DNA from: Hespellia sp.
GTDB taxonomy: Bacteria > Bacillota > Clostridia > Lachnospirales > Lachnospiraceae
NCBI GenBank assembly: GCA_028693555.1
Contig: JAQUVD010000015.1
Span: 17,187-81,186 of the forward strand
Direction: 5' to 3'
DNA: 64,000 nt
Every line of letters starts with the position of its first letter. Positions within the stretch are counted from its first letter, which is position 1. The notes beneath the pieces were generated by a model, which worked only from the letters and a program-made list of their open reading frames with translations, was not told where the DNA came from and made no database searches. Positions 17,939-27,104 of this stretch are shown here, piece after piece. The translations under genes and the position numbers were made by a program.

Positions 17939-17982
17939 AAAAAGACCTCAAATCATAAGATTCCTCTTACAATTCAAGGTCT
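17939..17982 (-). terminator. Intrinsic terminator of ppdK
   Basis: On the minus strand a 17-bp stem with two G-U pairs (GACCTTGAATTGTAAGA, loop GGAA, TCTTATGATTTGAGGTC) is followed by TTTTT. It lies about 60 bases past the ppdK stop. Confidence 0.85.
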
Positions 17983-18044
17983 ATTCATTTTATTACTGTT
18001 TTGTCAGAGGATAATGAGTGTTACCCTGTGACGCAATTTATTAA

Positions 18045-20675
18045 TTACGCATTCTTTGCGGTGATCGCTGCCTGCGCTGCTGCTAATCTTGCGATTGGGA
18101 CACGGAATGGGCTACAAGATACGTAGTCAAGTCCGATAGCGTTACAGAATTCTACAGATGTAGGATCTCCGCCGTGCTCTCCACAGATACCAATGTGTAA
18201 CTCTGGGCGAGTCTTCTTACCTAATTCGATCGCCATCTTCATAAGTTTGCCGACACCATCCTGGTCAAGTCTTGCAAATGGATCGCTTTCGAAGATCTTA
18301 GCATCATAGTATGCATCTAAGAACTTACCAGCATCATCACGTGAGAATCCGAATGTCATCTGTGTTAAGTCATTTGTACCGAAGCAGAAGAATTCAGCTT
18401 CCTTGGCGATCTCGTCAGCAGTAAGTGCTGCTCTTGGGATCTCGATCATAGTACCAACTTCATATTTCAATGAAGAACCTGCTGCTGCGATCTCAGCGTC
18501 TGCTGTCTCAACAACAAACTGTTTCACATATGCTAATTCTTTCTTGTCTCCTGCAAGTGGAATCATGATCTCTGGTACGATCTTCCAGTCCGGATGAGCT
18601 TTGTCAACCTTGATTGCTGCACGGATAACTGCCTTTGTCTGCATCTTGCAGATTTCCGGATATGTGACAGCAAGACGAAGTCCTCTATGTCCCATCATTG
18701 GGTTGAACTCGTGTAAGCTGTTGATGATTGCTTTGATTGTCTCTACAGATTTGCCCTGAGCATCTGCTAATTTCTTGATGTCATCTTCATCTGTTGGAAC
18801 GAATTCATGAAGTGGTGGATCTAAGAAACGGATTGTAACCGGATTTCCTTCCAATGCTTCATATAATTTCTCGAAATCTCCCTGCTGTTCTGGAAGAATC
18901 TTCTCAAGTGCTGCTTCTCTTTCTTCTACTGTCTCAGAACAGATCATCTCACGGAAAGCATCAATTCTGTTGCCTTCGAAGAACATATGCTCTGTACGGC
19001 AAAGTCCAATACCTTCTGCGCCAAGTTCAACTGCCTTTTTAGCATCTGCAGGTGTATCAGCATTTGTACGAACTTTCATTGTTCTGAACTTGTCAGCCCA
19101 TCCCATGATTCTTCCGAATTCACCTGCGATTGTAGCATCAACAGTTGTAATCAGACCATCATAGATTGCTCCTGTAGAACCATCTAAGGAAATAGCATCT
19201 CCTTCATGGAATTCTTTTCCATCCAGTGTGAATTTCTTGTTCTCTTCATCCATAGTGATGTCTCCACAACCAGATACACAGCATGTTCCCATACCACGTG
19301 CAACTACGGCTGCGTGTGATGTCATACCACCACGAACTGTTAAGATACCCTGAGCTGCTTTCATACCAGTGATATCTTCCGGAGATGTCTCGAGACGAAC
19401 AAGGATTACTTTCTCTCCCTTTTCATTCCAAGCTACAGCGTCTTCTGCTGTAAATACAACTTTACCACAAGCTGCTCCTGGAGAAGCTCCTAAAGCTCTT
19501 GCCAATGGTGTTGCAGCTTTTAATGCAGCAGCATCAAACTGTGGATGTAATAATGTATCTAAGTTACGAGGATCGATCATGGCAACTGCTTCTTCTTCTG
19601 TTCTCATGCCTTCGTCTACTAAGTCACAAGCGATCTTAAGTGCAGCCTGAGCTGTTCTCTTACCATTACGTGTCTGTAACATGTATAACTGACCATGCTC
19701 TACCGTAAATTCCATATCCTGCATATCTCTGTAATGTTTTTCAAGGTTCTCACAAACTTCGTTAAACTGCTTGTATGCTTCTGGGAATTTTTCTCCCATC
19801 TCTGAAATGTGCATTGGTGTACGAACACCGGCAACTACATCTTCGCCCTGTGCATTTGTTAAGAATTCTCCGAAAAGGCCTTTTGCTCCTGTACCTGGGT
19901 CACGAGTAAATGCAACACCTGTACCACAGTCATCACCCATGTTACCGAATGCCATAGACTGTACGTTAACTGCTGTTCCCCAAGAATAAGGGATATCATT
20001 GTCACGACGGTATACGTTAGCACGTGGGTTGTCCCATGAACGGAATACGGCTTTGATTGCTCCCATTAACTGCTCTTTTGGATCGTCTGGGAAATCTGAA
20101 CCGATCATTGTTTTATATTCAGCCTTAAACTGACCAGCTAACTCTTTTAAATCTTCTGCTGTAAGGTCTACATCCTGTGTAACGCCTCTGTCTGTTTTCA
20201 TCTTGTCGATGAGCTCTTCGAAGTATTTCTTACCTACTTCCATAACTACGTCAGAATACATCTGGATGAATCTTCTGTAGCAATCCCAAGCCCAGCGAGG
20301 ATTACCTGACATCTCAGCAATTGTATTGACAACGTCTTCATTCAATCCAAGGTTGAGGATTGTGTCCATCATACCAGGCATAGAAGCTCTGGCTCCTGAA
20401 CGAACGGATACTAATAATGGATTCTTATGATCACCGAATTTCTTTCCTGTGATCTCTTCCATATCTACGATTGCTTTCATGATCTGCTCCATGATCTCAT
20501 CGTTGATCTGCTGTCCATCCTCATAGTACTGTGTACAAGCCTCTGTTGTGATTGTGAAACCCTGAGGTACCGGAAGTCCTAAGTTAGTCATCTCTGCTAA
20601 GTTAGCTCCCTTACCACCAAGAAGGTTTCTCATGCTTGCGTCGCCTTCTTTAAATAAGTAAACCCATTTTGCCAT
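18045..20675 (-). CDS. ppdK: Pyruvate, phosphate dikinase
   Basis: Interconverts pyruvate, ATP and phosphate with PEP, AMP and pyrophosphate; in anaerobic Firmicutes it serves as a glycolytic/gluconeogenic PEP-pyruvate switch. The 876-residue length is typical. The N-terminal nucleotide-binding domain starts KWVYLFKEGDASMRNLLGGKGANLAEM. The swivelling phosphohistidine domain has GGMTSHAAVVARGMG near residue 455. The C-terminal PEP-binding barrel ends with HIGICGEHGGDPTS, which carries the catalytic cysteine. The ribosome site AGGAGG precedes the ATG at 20675. The gene has its own promoter and terminator. Codon use looks highly optimised, as expected for an abundant enzyme. Confidence 0.97.
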   Translation of the reverse strand: MAKWVYLFKEGDASMRNLLGGKGANLAEMTNLGLPVPQGFTITTEACTQYYEDGQQINDEIMEQIMKAIVDMEEITGKKFGDHKNPLLVSVRSGARASMPGMMDTILNLGLNEDVVNTIAEMSGNPRWAWDCYRRFIQMYSDVVMEVGKKYFEELIDKMKTDRGVTQDVDLTAEDLKELAGQFKAEYKTMIGSDFPDDPKEQLMGAIKAVFRSWDNPRANVYRRDNDIPYSWGTAVNVQSMAFGNMGDDCGTGVAFTRDPGTGAKGLFGEFLTNAQGEDVVAGVRTPMHISEMGEKFPEAYKQFNEVCENLEKHYRDMQDMEFTVEHGQLYMLQTRNGKRTAQAALKIACDLVDEGMRTEEEAVAMIDPRNLDTLLHPQFDAAALKAATPLARALGASPGAACGKVVFTAEDAVAWNEKGEKVILVRLETSPEDITGMKAAQGILTVRGGMTSHAAVVARGMGTCCVSGCGDITMDEENKKFTLDGKEFHEGDAISLDGSTGAIYDGLITTVDATIAGEFGRIMGWADKFRTMKVRTNADTPADAKKAVELGAEGIGLCRTEHMFFEGNRIDAFREMICSETVEEREAALEKILPEQQGDFEKLYEALEGNPVTIRFLDPPLHEFVPTDEDDIKKLADAQGKSVETIKAIINSLHEFNPMMGHRGLRLAVTYPEICKMQTKAVIRAAIKVDKAHPDWKIVPEIMIPLAGDKKELAYVKQFVVETADAEIAAAGSSLKYEVGTMIEIPRAALTADEIAKEAEFFCFGTNDLTQMTFGFSRDDAGKFLDAYYDAKIFESDPFARLDQDGVGKLMKMAIELGKKTRPELHIGICGEHGGDPTSVEFCNAIGLDYVSCSPFRVPIARLAAAQAAITAKNA

Positions 20676-20765
20676 GTTTAAAGTTCCTCCTAATAGAATA
20701 TTTGATTTTTTATGAGCAAGAAAAATACGACGAATCCAACGACCGTTTTTCTGCTTAACATAAAT

Positions 20766-20830
20766 AGGTGCAGTCCTAAGAATACTCCGACTGCACCTAA
20801 TATTTTAAAGGTTTTCACTGTATCCGTCAA
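20766..20830 (-). promoter_or_regulatory. ppdK promoter with 5'-terminal hairpin
   Basis: Minus-strand -35 TTGACG (20825-20830), 17-base spacer, -10 TAAAAT (20802-20807). The predicted start point falls at about 20795, at the edge of a 10-bp perfect inverted repeat AGGTGCAGTC/GACTGCACCT (20766-20798, loop 13). The mRNA would thus begin with a stem-loop, followed by about 90 bases of leader before the gene. No T-run follows, so mRNA protection or a start-site control element is more likely than termination. The rest of the 245-base gap shows nothing else. Confidence 0.7.
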
Positions 20831-20920
20831 CCTTTTTGTATTTATATTTGTACAAGATTCATGTCTTAAATTTGTATAATATTCACATAAGAAGTGAATT
20901 CTGTTATACATTTTATGGTT

Positions 20921-23584
20921 CTATAATGCCTTTTTGTATATCTCAGCAATTTCTGACTGTGTAAATACAACCGGATTGTTCGCAACACCTGCTGCCGATA
21001 CCTTCATACAGTTCTTTGCCATCCACGGAATATCCCCCTCTGTGATGCCAAGATCACCGAGTCTGACTTCGAGATCCAGGTCATGAAGCAGTCCTCTGAT
21101 TTTCGTGGCACAGTCGGAAGCGGTCAGACCGCCGAAGATTCTTGCAATCTTGCTGAACTTGAAATGATCTCCTTTGTAGGATGCCTCAATAATTGTCGGT
21201 GTCAGTGCTGCCAGCCCCTGACCGTGCACGATATCCTTCAGACCACTCGCCGGATGCTCCATCCCGTGCGCAAGTGTAACACCCGCCTGATTAATAACCA
21301 TACCGCCGATTGTGCTTGCAAGCGTAATCTTTTCCCATGCACTCTGATCCATGCTGCCTTTATATACATCCACCAGATTTTCAGCCAGCAGTGAAATGGC
21401 ATATAAGCTGAGTGCATCCGTAAACGGCTGTGCGATTCTGGACGTATAAGCTTCCATGCTATGACAGAGCGCATCAAACCCAACTGACGCGAGTACTTTC
21501 TTTGGCATTGTCATCATGCATTCCGGATCGACAATGGATGCCTTTGCAATAATAGCATTACAGCGAAGCGATTTCTTATCTCCATTCTCCGGGTTGGTAA
21601 GAACTGCAAATCCATTTCCTTCCGAGCCGGTTCCACATGTTGTCGGAATCAGAAACAGAGGTAATGCCTCATCACTGCGCAGACGATTATAAATGTAATC
21701 ATTGACATCCCCCTCATTGACTGCAAGAAAGGCAATTGCCTTTGCACAGTCCATGATACTGCCGCCTCCGATTGCCACAACCGTGTCACAGCCGTTTGTT
21801 TTTGCAAAAGCCGCGCCGTCCATTGCTGTTGTCGTCAGAGGATTTGGCTTTACTTCATCAAACAGTGCTGTCGCAAATCCGGCATCCTCCAGATATCCTT
21901 TGACACGGTCATATAAGCCTGACTTCTTCGCACTGCTTCCTCCTGTAACAATCAATGCTTTTTTGCCGTAAGGCTTTGCAAGTTCACCGACCTGCTTTAC
22001 TTTCCCACAGCCAAATACAATATTGGCAGGCAGGTAGTAAGAGAACTCCATTGCAGGCTCTGTTTCTCCTGAAACTGTGGCAACTCCATGTACCGTATCC
22101 ATCGCTGATTCAAACGTTGTCTTCTTTTCTACCGCACCTGCTGCCGATACGTCTTCATCCTCGATTGCAACATCCATATGTGAACCGAATTTTTCTTTGT
22201 ATTTTATCTTACAGGCAATACAAAAGACGATTCCGAGAACGGACCATCCGCCTGCCATCAGCCATTCCTGCCATACAAGTGTGCAGCCGGAATTTGGAAT
22301 CATATACATTGCTACCATGAGTCCTGACATGATAACGGCAATGGTTCCGACCAGCTTATAATTTTTCACCTTATAAGGTCTTGCCATATCCGGTTCTTTC
22401 GATCTTAAAATAATAAATGAAATCGCTACCATACAGTATGCCAGACAGCAGCCAAAGTTACCTGCATCTACAATCCACACGAGCATTGCACGCCCTGCAA
22501 ATGGTGCAAGAATCGATAATGCTCCGATTAAATAGAGTGCGTTGACCGGTGTTTTATGTTTCGGATGAAGCTTCACGAAACATCTTGGAATCATGTAGGA
22601 TTCCGCCATTGAATACATTGCACGGCTTCCACCAATAAGGAATGAATTCCAGCTTGTGACAATCCCACACATACCGCCGACAATCAAAACTTTTGCCATC
22701 ACGCTGCTGTGAAATGCTTTTGCCATCGCATCCGCCGTGACAAGCCCTGAACTTCCCATTGAGGCTGCAATATCCGATGGGCTCAGTACATATCCAACAC
22801 CCAGGATGATCAGTGCATAAAAAGCAACTGCCAGGACAATCGATAGAATCAGTATTTTTCCGATTTTCTTTAATGGCACATTGATTTCCTCGGCCGCCTG
22901 TGGAATGACATCAAATCCGATAAAATAAAATGGTGTAACAACCGCTACTCCTATAATTGCCTTTACCATATTTCCGGAAGATGTTCCGACAAAGAGCTGG
23001 CTCTGAAGGTTTCCCATATCCCCCGTAACTGCTGATGATGCGATCAGCAGAATTCCAACACCACCGATAATGACTGTCAGAACCGTCTGAAGGATTGCCG
23101 CAGTCTTTGCACCTTTGATATTAATATAGGTAATGAATGCTGCAACGACAACAGCAACTGCTACCCATGAAGCATAGATATCGAAGCCTGCCACGGTGTA
23201 CATATATCCCTGCAGAAAGCCCGGAAAAATGTACTGAATAATCGTAGGCAGTGCACATGCCTCAAAACATACAACACTGACATATCCTAAGATAATTGCC
23301 CAAGTGCAGATAAACGAACCAACCGCCCCCATAGCCTTATAGCTAAATACATGTTCTCCACCGCACTGTGGCATGGCTGCCGTCAGTTCTGCATAGGTAA
23401 GTCCAACAAAGAACACCATGGTTCCACCGATACCAAAGCCGATGACTGCCCCGAGCACACCGCCCGCTTCGATCCAGCTGCCGGAGGATACTACCCAGCC
23501 CCATCCGATCATCGCTCCGAATGCGATGACAAGAATGTCCCATGCACTAAATACTTTATCAAATTCTGATTGTTTCTTTTCCAT
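20921..23584 (-). CDS. Fusion: APC amino-acid permease + iron alcohol dehydrogenase
   Basis: One 887-residue reading frame. Residues 1 to about 455 are an APC-superfamily permease: about 12 hydrophobic helices, GAMIGWGWVVSSG in helix 1, ELTAAMPQCGGEHVF, and GFDVIPQAAEEI. A hydrophilic linker of about 45 residues follows. Residues about 505-887 are a complete Fe-type alcohol dehydrogenase with GGGSIMDCAKAIAF, SVGFDALCHSMEAY, LAHGMEHPAS and DIVHGQGLA supplying the metal ligands. The frame is continuous across the junction with no internal ribosome site that I can see. Neighbouring aminotransferases suggest import of an omega-amino acid, transamination to a semialdehyde, and reduction by the tethered dehydrogenase, for example 4-aminobutyrate to 4-hydroxybutyrate. 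The domain assignments are firm; the substrate is inferred. Confidence 0.9.
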   Translation of the reverse strand: MEKKQSEFDKVFSAWDILVIAFGAMIGWGWVVSSGSWIEAGGVLGAVIGFGIGGTMVFFVGLTYAELTAAMPQCGGEHVFSYKAMGAVGSFICTWAIILGYVSVVCFEACALPTIIQYIFPGFLQGYMYTVAGFDIYASWVAVAVVVAAFITYINIKGAKTAAILQTVLTVIIGGVGILLIASSAVTGDMGNLQSQLFVGTSSGNMVKAIIGVAVVTPFYFIGFDVIPQAAEEINVPLKKIGKILILSIVLAVAFYALIILGVGYVLSPSDIAASMGSSGLVTADAMAKAFHSSVMAKVLIVGGMCGIVTSWNSFLIGGSRAMYSMAESYMIPRCFVKLHPKHKTPVNALYLIGALSILAPFAGRAMLVWIVDAGNFGCCLAYCMVAISFIILRSKEPDMARPYKVKNYKLVGTIAVIMSGLMVAMYMIPNSGCTLVWQEWLMAGGWSVLGIVFCIACKIKYKEKFGSHMDVAIEDEDVSAAGAVEKKTTFESAMDTVHGVATVSGETEPAMEFSYYLPANIVFGCGKVKQVGELAKPYGKKALIVTGGSSAKKSGLYDRVKGYLEDAGFATALFDEVKPNPLTTTAMDGAAFAKTNGCDTVVAIGGGSIMDCAKAIAFLAVNEGDVNDYIYNRLRSDEALPLFLIPTTCGTGSEGNGFAVLTNPENGDKKSLRCNAIIAKASIVDPECMMTMPKKVLASVGFDALCHSMEAYTSRIAQPFTDALSLYAISLLAENLVDVYKGSMDQSAWEKITLASTIGGMVINQAGVTLAHGMEHPASGLKDIVHGQGLAALTPTIIEASYKGDHFKFSKIARIFGGLTASDCATKIRGLLHDLDLEVRLGDLGITEGDIPWMAKNCMKVSAAGVANNPVVFTQSEIAEIYKKAL

Positions 23585-23597
23585 TTGTCATCACCTC

Positions 23598-24194
23598 CTA
23601 CTTCTCTTCGAATCTCAGATCAATCATCTGCATGATATAATCGGTCGTTTTTGCCCATCCGAGCACACTGCTGTCAATTAACATATGGCGGTTGCGTCTG
23701 TCTCCACGATACGTTCCTGTCATATATTTATAACGGGTATGCATCATCTCGTCATTTGCCTTGATTTCTTCGCGCGCTTTCTTTTCCGATACGCGCTTCT
23801 GTTCCATCACCGCTTTGACACGGATTTCTTCCGGCGCATAGATGAAAATGTTCAGCACATCATCCCGTTCTTTCAGAATATAATCGCTGCATCGTCCGAT
23901 AATCACACAGGAAGACTGCTCTGCGAATTTCTGAACCACTTCGAATTGTGTGTAAATTACGCGGTTTGTCAGGTTCGCGTATCTGCGTCCGTAATTGGTT
24001 TCGAAGCTGTATCTTACATAATTCTCTGTATCTGCTTTTTCAACCAGATCACGCTCAACACCTAACTGTTCTACCACCTGATCCACCAGATCACGGTCGT
24101 AGTACTCAATGCCTAAGTTCTCCGCTATTGCTTTTCCTATCTCCGGACCGCCGCTGCCGTATTCGCAGCCGATTGTAATCACCATATGTCTCAT
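23598..24194 (-). CDS. Cytidylate-kinase-like family protein
   Basis: P-loop-type protein of about 198 residues in the cytidylate kinase-like family (PF13189 type). The N-terminus reads VITIGCEYGSGGPEIGKAIAENL, where a GSGG motif replaces the classical GxxGxGK. A VIIGRCSDYIL strand and an RxxR-type lid (YRGDRRNRHML) follow. Members are common in Clostridia but not characterised as CMP kinases. The start at 24194 follows GGAG by 9 bases; an ATG at 24185 is an alternative. It lies 13 bases before the permease-dehydrogenase gene, so a regulatory or signalling role in that system is possible. Confidence 0.8.
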   Translation of the reverse strand: MRHMVITIGCEYGSGGPEIGKAIAENLGIEYYDRDLVDQVVEQLGVERDLVEKADTENYVRYSFETNYGRRYANLTNRVIYTQFEVVQKFAEQSSCVIIGRCSDYILKERDDVLNIFIYAPEEIRVKAVMEQKRVSEKKAREEIKANDEMMHTRYKYMTGTYRGDRRNRHMLIDSSVLGWAKTTDYIMQMIDLRFEEK

Positions 24195-24225
24195 CCCCAA
24201 ATTCTCCTTTTCTCTTGACGCAGAA

Positions 24226-24251
24226 GAGCGAACCTATCCCTAGATTCGCTC
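24226..24251 (-). other. Intercistronic hairpin
   Basis: GAGCGAA and TTCGCTC (7 bp, loop of 12) form a hairpin between the aminotransferase stop and the kinase-like gene. On the minus strand it is followed by only TTCTGC, so it would be a weak terminator or an mRNA stability element. Confidence 0.5.
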
Positions 24252-24278
24252 CCTTGCATTTTGTTCTATATTCATTTT

Positions 24279-25493
24279 CTATGCAACTGCTTCCACTGCT
24301 TCTTTTATAATCTCAAATGCTTTGTCGCAATCCTCTTCCGTAATAATCAATGGTGGAATCATGCGAATGATATGCGCTCCAATTGCAGTAATTAATAAAT
24401 GTCTATGTAAACATTCATGTTTCACTTCAACTCCAGAAATGGTATCGTCAAATTCAACGCCCACTAACAGCCCCTGTCCACGAACTTCTTTTACATGTGG
24501 AAGTGTCGCGAGTTTTGCTTTAAAATATTCACCCATTTTTTCTGCATTTCCAGCAAGATCCCGATCCAATAGTTCCTCTACTTCTGCGAGTGCTCCTGCG
24601 CAGCTAACCGGACTTCCACCAAATGTGGTGCCGTGTGATCCCGGTGTAAATGCTTTTGCCACTTCTTCTGTTGCACAGATTGCTCCGATTGGCATTCCGC
24701 CGCCGAGTGCCTTTGCCATCGAGATGATATCTGGTTTGATTCCGTAATGCATAAAGGACATGATTTTTCCTGTACGGCACCATCCGGTCTGTACTTCATC
24801 TAAGAGAAGCAGCATCCCCTTCTCATCACAGAATTCCCGAAGCCCCTTCATGAATTCCATCGTTGCCGGGTGGACACCACCCTCTCCCTGTACCGGTTCT
24901 ATCATAATTGCGATTGTATTCTCTGTACAGGCATCTTTGAATGCCTGAAGATTATTGTATTCCACATATGTAAATCCCTCTGTCATCGGTCCGAAACCAA
25001 TCTGGCATCCGTTATCCGGCTGTCCGGTTGCAGACATCGCGCCAAAGGTTCTTCCGTGGAATCCCATCGCTGCAGTTACAATGTTATATTTGTTCGGACC
25101 GTATTTCTCAACACCATATTTGCGAGCCATTTTAATCATCGCTTCATTTGCCTCTGTACCTGAGTTCTGGAAGAAAATCTTATCCATTCCAATGGCAGTA
25201 CATACCTTCTCAGCAAGCAGCGCCTGCGGAATTGTATATGGATAGTTGAAAGTATGCATAATATCTGCGACCTGCTCCTGCACTGCTTTCACTACTTTTT
25301 CATTACAGTTTCCGGCTGAATTTACTGCGATACCTGCATAAAAGTCAAGGTAAGGTGTACCTTCTTCGTCATAAATGTACTGATCTTTTGCTGTCTCAGC
25401 GAGGAAATCAAATCTCTCATATGTCTCGATCATGTACTTATTTACTTTATCTTTGATATCCTGTGCTGTAAGCCCTGTGTCTTTTAATCTCAT
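24279..25493 (-). CDS. Class III aminotransferase (ornithine/acetylornithine-type)
   Basis: PLP-dependent enzyme of 404 residues. Features are QNSGTEANEAMIK (cofactor phosphate region), GFHGRTFGAMSATG, LLLLDEVQTGWCRTG (the PLP aspartate) and the Schiff-base lysine in ISMAKALGGGMPIG. The overall pattern is nearer acetylornithine/ornithine aminotransferases than GABA transaminase. The ATG at 25493 (MRLKDTG) has AGGAGG upstream; the ORF extends to 25529 inside the preceding gene. No arginine-biosynthesis genes are nearby, so a catabolic role with the second aminotransferase is more likely than arginine synthesis. Confidence 0.88.
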   Translation of the reverse strand: MRLKDTGLTAQDIKDKVNKYMIETYERFDFLAETAKDQYIYDEEGTPYLDFYAGIAVNSAGNCNEKVVKAVQEQVADIMHTFNYPYTIPQALLAEKVCTAIGMDKIFFQNSGTEANEAMIKMARKYGVEKYGPNKYNIVTAAMGFHGRTFGAMSATGQPDNGCQIGFGPMTEGFTYVEYNNLQAFKDACTENTIAIMIEPVQGEGGVHPATMEFMKGLREFCDEKGMLLLLDEVQTGWCRTGKIMSFMHYGIKPDIISMAKALGGGMPIGAICATEEVAKAFTPGSHGTTFGGSPVSCAGALAEVEELLDRDLAGNAEKMGEYFKAKLATLPHVKEVRGQGLLVGVEFDDTISGVEVKHECLHRHLLITAIGAHIIRMIPPLIITEEDCDKAFEIIKEAVEAVA

Positions 25494-25516
25494 TTTCGTT
25501 TCCTCCTGATTCTTTG

Positions 25517-26872
25517 TTACCTGCTGCATGTTGCTACTGCTGCTTCAAATATATCTAATCCTGCTATCAACTGTTCGTCTGTCATAACAAGCGGTGCAAG
25601 GAAACGGATGACATTGTTATAGGTTCCTGCCCCCTCAACGAGAAGTCCATTGGCTGCGCATTCTTTGATGATTGCACCTGTCAGCTCCGGTGCCGGTTCT
25701 TTTGTCTCTGTATCTTTGACAAATTCAATTCCGACCATTCCGCCAAGTCCGCGTACATCACCAATGACCGGATATTTATCCATCATCTCTTTGTATCTTG
25801 CTGCCACCGTTTTACCAATTTCAAGGGAACGCTCTGCCAAGTGATCTCGTTCCATAATTTCAATGGTCTTTAATGATGCTGCACACGCAAGTGGGTTCCC
25901 ACAATAAGTTCCGCCGATAGTTCCCGGTGCCGGTGCTTCCATAATCTCTTCTCTGGCAATGATTGCGGAAAGCGGAACGCCTGCTGCAATCGATTTGGCT
26001 GTTGCGATAATGTCCGGTGCCACGCCTGCCTCTTTCCAATATTCAGATGCAAACATGCGGCCCGTTCTACAGAAGCCTGACTGTACTTCATCCGCAACCA
26101 GCAGGATTCCTTTTTCATCACAAAGGTTTCTCACTGCTTTGACCCATTCGATTGGAGCCGGGATAAATCCACCCTCTCCCTGAAGTGGCTCAACTACGAC
26201 TGCCGCGATCGTGTCTGCCGGTGCACACTGCTCAAATACATCTGTGATGCTCTTCATATAGTAATCAACAAGTGCTGACTCTGGCATTCCTTCCGGTTTT
26301 CTATAGTAATTCGGGAACTGCGCCCGGTAGATACCCTCGGGGAAAGGTCCCATATCTACTGCATACGCTTTCTTCGATGTCATCGACATCGTAAGATTTG
26401 TTCTTCCGTGGAACGCTCCTGAAAATACAATGATGTTCGGTCTCTTCGTAAATGCTTTTGCAACCTTTACCGCATTCTCATCTGCTTCCGCACCACTGTT
26501 TGCAAAGAAGACTTTTTTCTTTTCGCCCTGTACCGGTGCAATCTGTGCAAGCTTCTCCGCAAGTGCGACATATCCTTCATGTGTCACGATATTGAACATT
26601 CCGTGGAAATATTTATCTGCCTGATTCTTCACTGCTTCCACAACCTCCGGCTGGGAATATCCGATATTAAGTACACCGACTCCACCAATCCAGTCAAGGA
26701 AATAATTGCCATCTACATCCTCAATCATCGCGCCCTCTCCCCGCTCGATGGCTACCGGGTAACCACAGCGGATGGATGATGGTACGGCTGCCGCTCTTCT
26801 GTCTATCAGTGCTTTTGCCTTTGGTCCCGGCAATGTATCTGTTATAATTTTAGGTAATGCTGTTCTTAACAT
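25517..26872 (-). CDS. Class III aminotransferase (4-aminobutyrate-type)
   Basis: PLP enzyme of 451 residues resembling 4-aminobutyrate/5-aminovalerate transaminases. It shows DGNYFLDWIGGVGVLNIGY, FFANSGAEADENAVK, GAFHGRTNLTMSMT, VVVEPLQGEGGF, LLVADEVQSGFCRTG and the lysine in IIATAKSIAAGVPLS. It begins the leftward operon, with AGGAGG upstream of 26872. Together with the second aminotransferase and the permease-dehydrogenase fusion it suggests degradation of GABA, putrescine-derived or similar omega-amines. The exact substrate is not deducible. Confidence 0.88.
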   Translation of the reverse strand: MLRTALPKIITDTLPGPKAKALIDRRAAAVPSSIRCGYPVAIERGEGAMIEDVDGNYFLDWIGGVGVLNIGYSQPEVVEAVKNQADKYFHGMFNIVTHEGYVALAEKLAQIAPVQGEKKKVFFANSGAEADENAVKVAKAFTKRPNIIVFSGAFHGRTNLTMSMTSKKAYAVDMGPFPEGIYRAQFPNYYRKPEGMPESALVDYYMKSITDVFEQCAPADTIAAVVVEPLQGEGGFIPAPIEWVKAVRNLCDEKGILLVADEVQSGFCRTGRMFASEYWKEAGVAPDIIATAKSIAAGVPLSAIIAREEIMEAPAPGTIGGTYCGNPLACAASLKTIEIMERDHLAERSLEIGKTVAARYKEMMDKYPVIGDVRGLGGMVGIEFVKDTETKEPAPELTGAIIKECAANGLLVEGAGTYNNVIRFLAPLVMTDEQLIAGLDIFEAAVATCSR

Positions 26873-26910
26873 CTTCGTGTTCCTCCTTAAATTCTCTTTC
26901 TAAACAAAGA

Positions 26911-26950
26911 ACGCACAACGAAAGAATTTTCCAACTCCTTCGTTGTGCGT
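26911..26950 (-). promoter_or_regulatory. Perfect 12-bp stem-loop in aminotransferase leader
   Basis: ACGCACAACGAA (26911-26922) and TTCGTTGTGCGT (26939-26950) form a perfect inverted repeat with a 16-base loop, 38 bases upstream of the aminotransferase ATG. On the minus strand it is followed by TTCTTTGTTT, so it could act as an attenuator; a DNA operator for the divergent regulator is the alternative. No clear sigma-A promoter for the leftward operon was found in the 232-base gap. Confidence 0.6.
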
Positions 26951-27020
26951 TACGTATATTCTGCCATACTTCTCACTCGTGCGCCATATACCAGTGACAC
27001 AAGATTTTTTCTTCTTTTTG

Positions 27021-27068
27021 TGCTGACAGCATAAATTTATTTACATTTTCACTTTAGCATGCTAAACT
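27021..27068 (+). promoter_or_regulatory. Promoter and palindrome of the PucR-type regulator
   Basis: Plus-strand -35 TTTACA (27040-27045), 17-base spacer, -10 TAAACT (27063-27068). A perfect 14-base palindrome TTTAGCATGCTAAA (27053-27066) overlaps the spacer and -10 box, and a shorter TGCTG-A-CAGCA lies at 27021-27031. Both are candidate binding sites for autoregulation. Confidence 0.6.
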
Positions 27069-27104
27069 TTCTTTGAATCATTCATCCATTTGAAAGGAGT
27101 GCTT

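Noticed and set aside
20690..20911. A 73-codon frame between the permease-dehydrogenase gene and ppdK
   Set aside because: It overlaps the ppdK promoter, start point and hairpin, has no ribosome site, and looks like chance translation of a leader.
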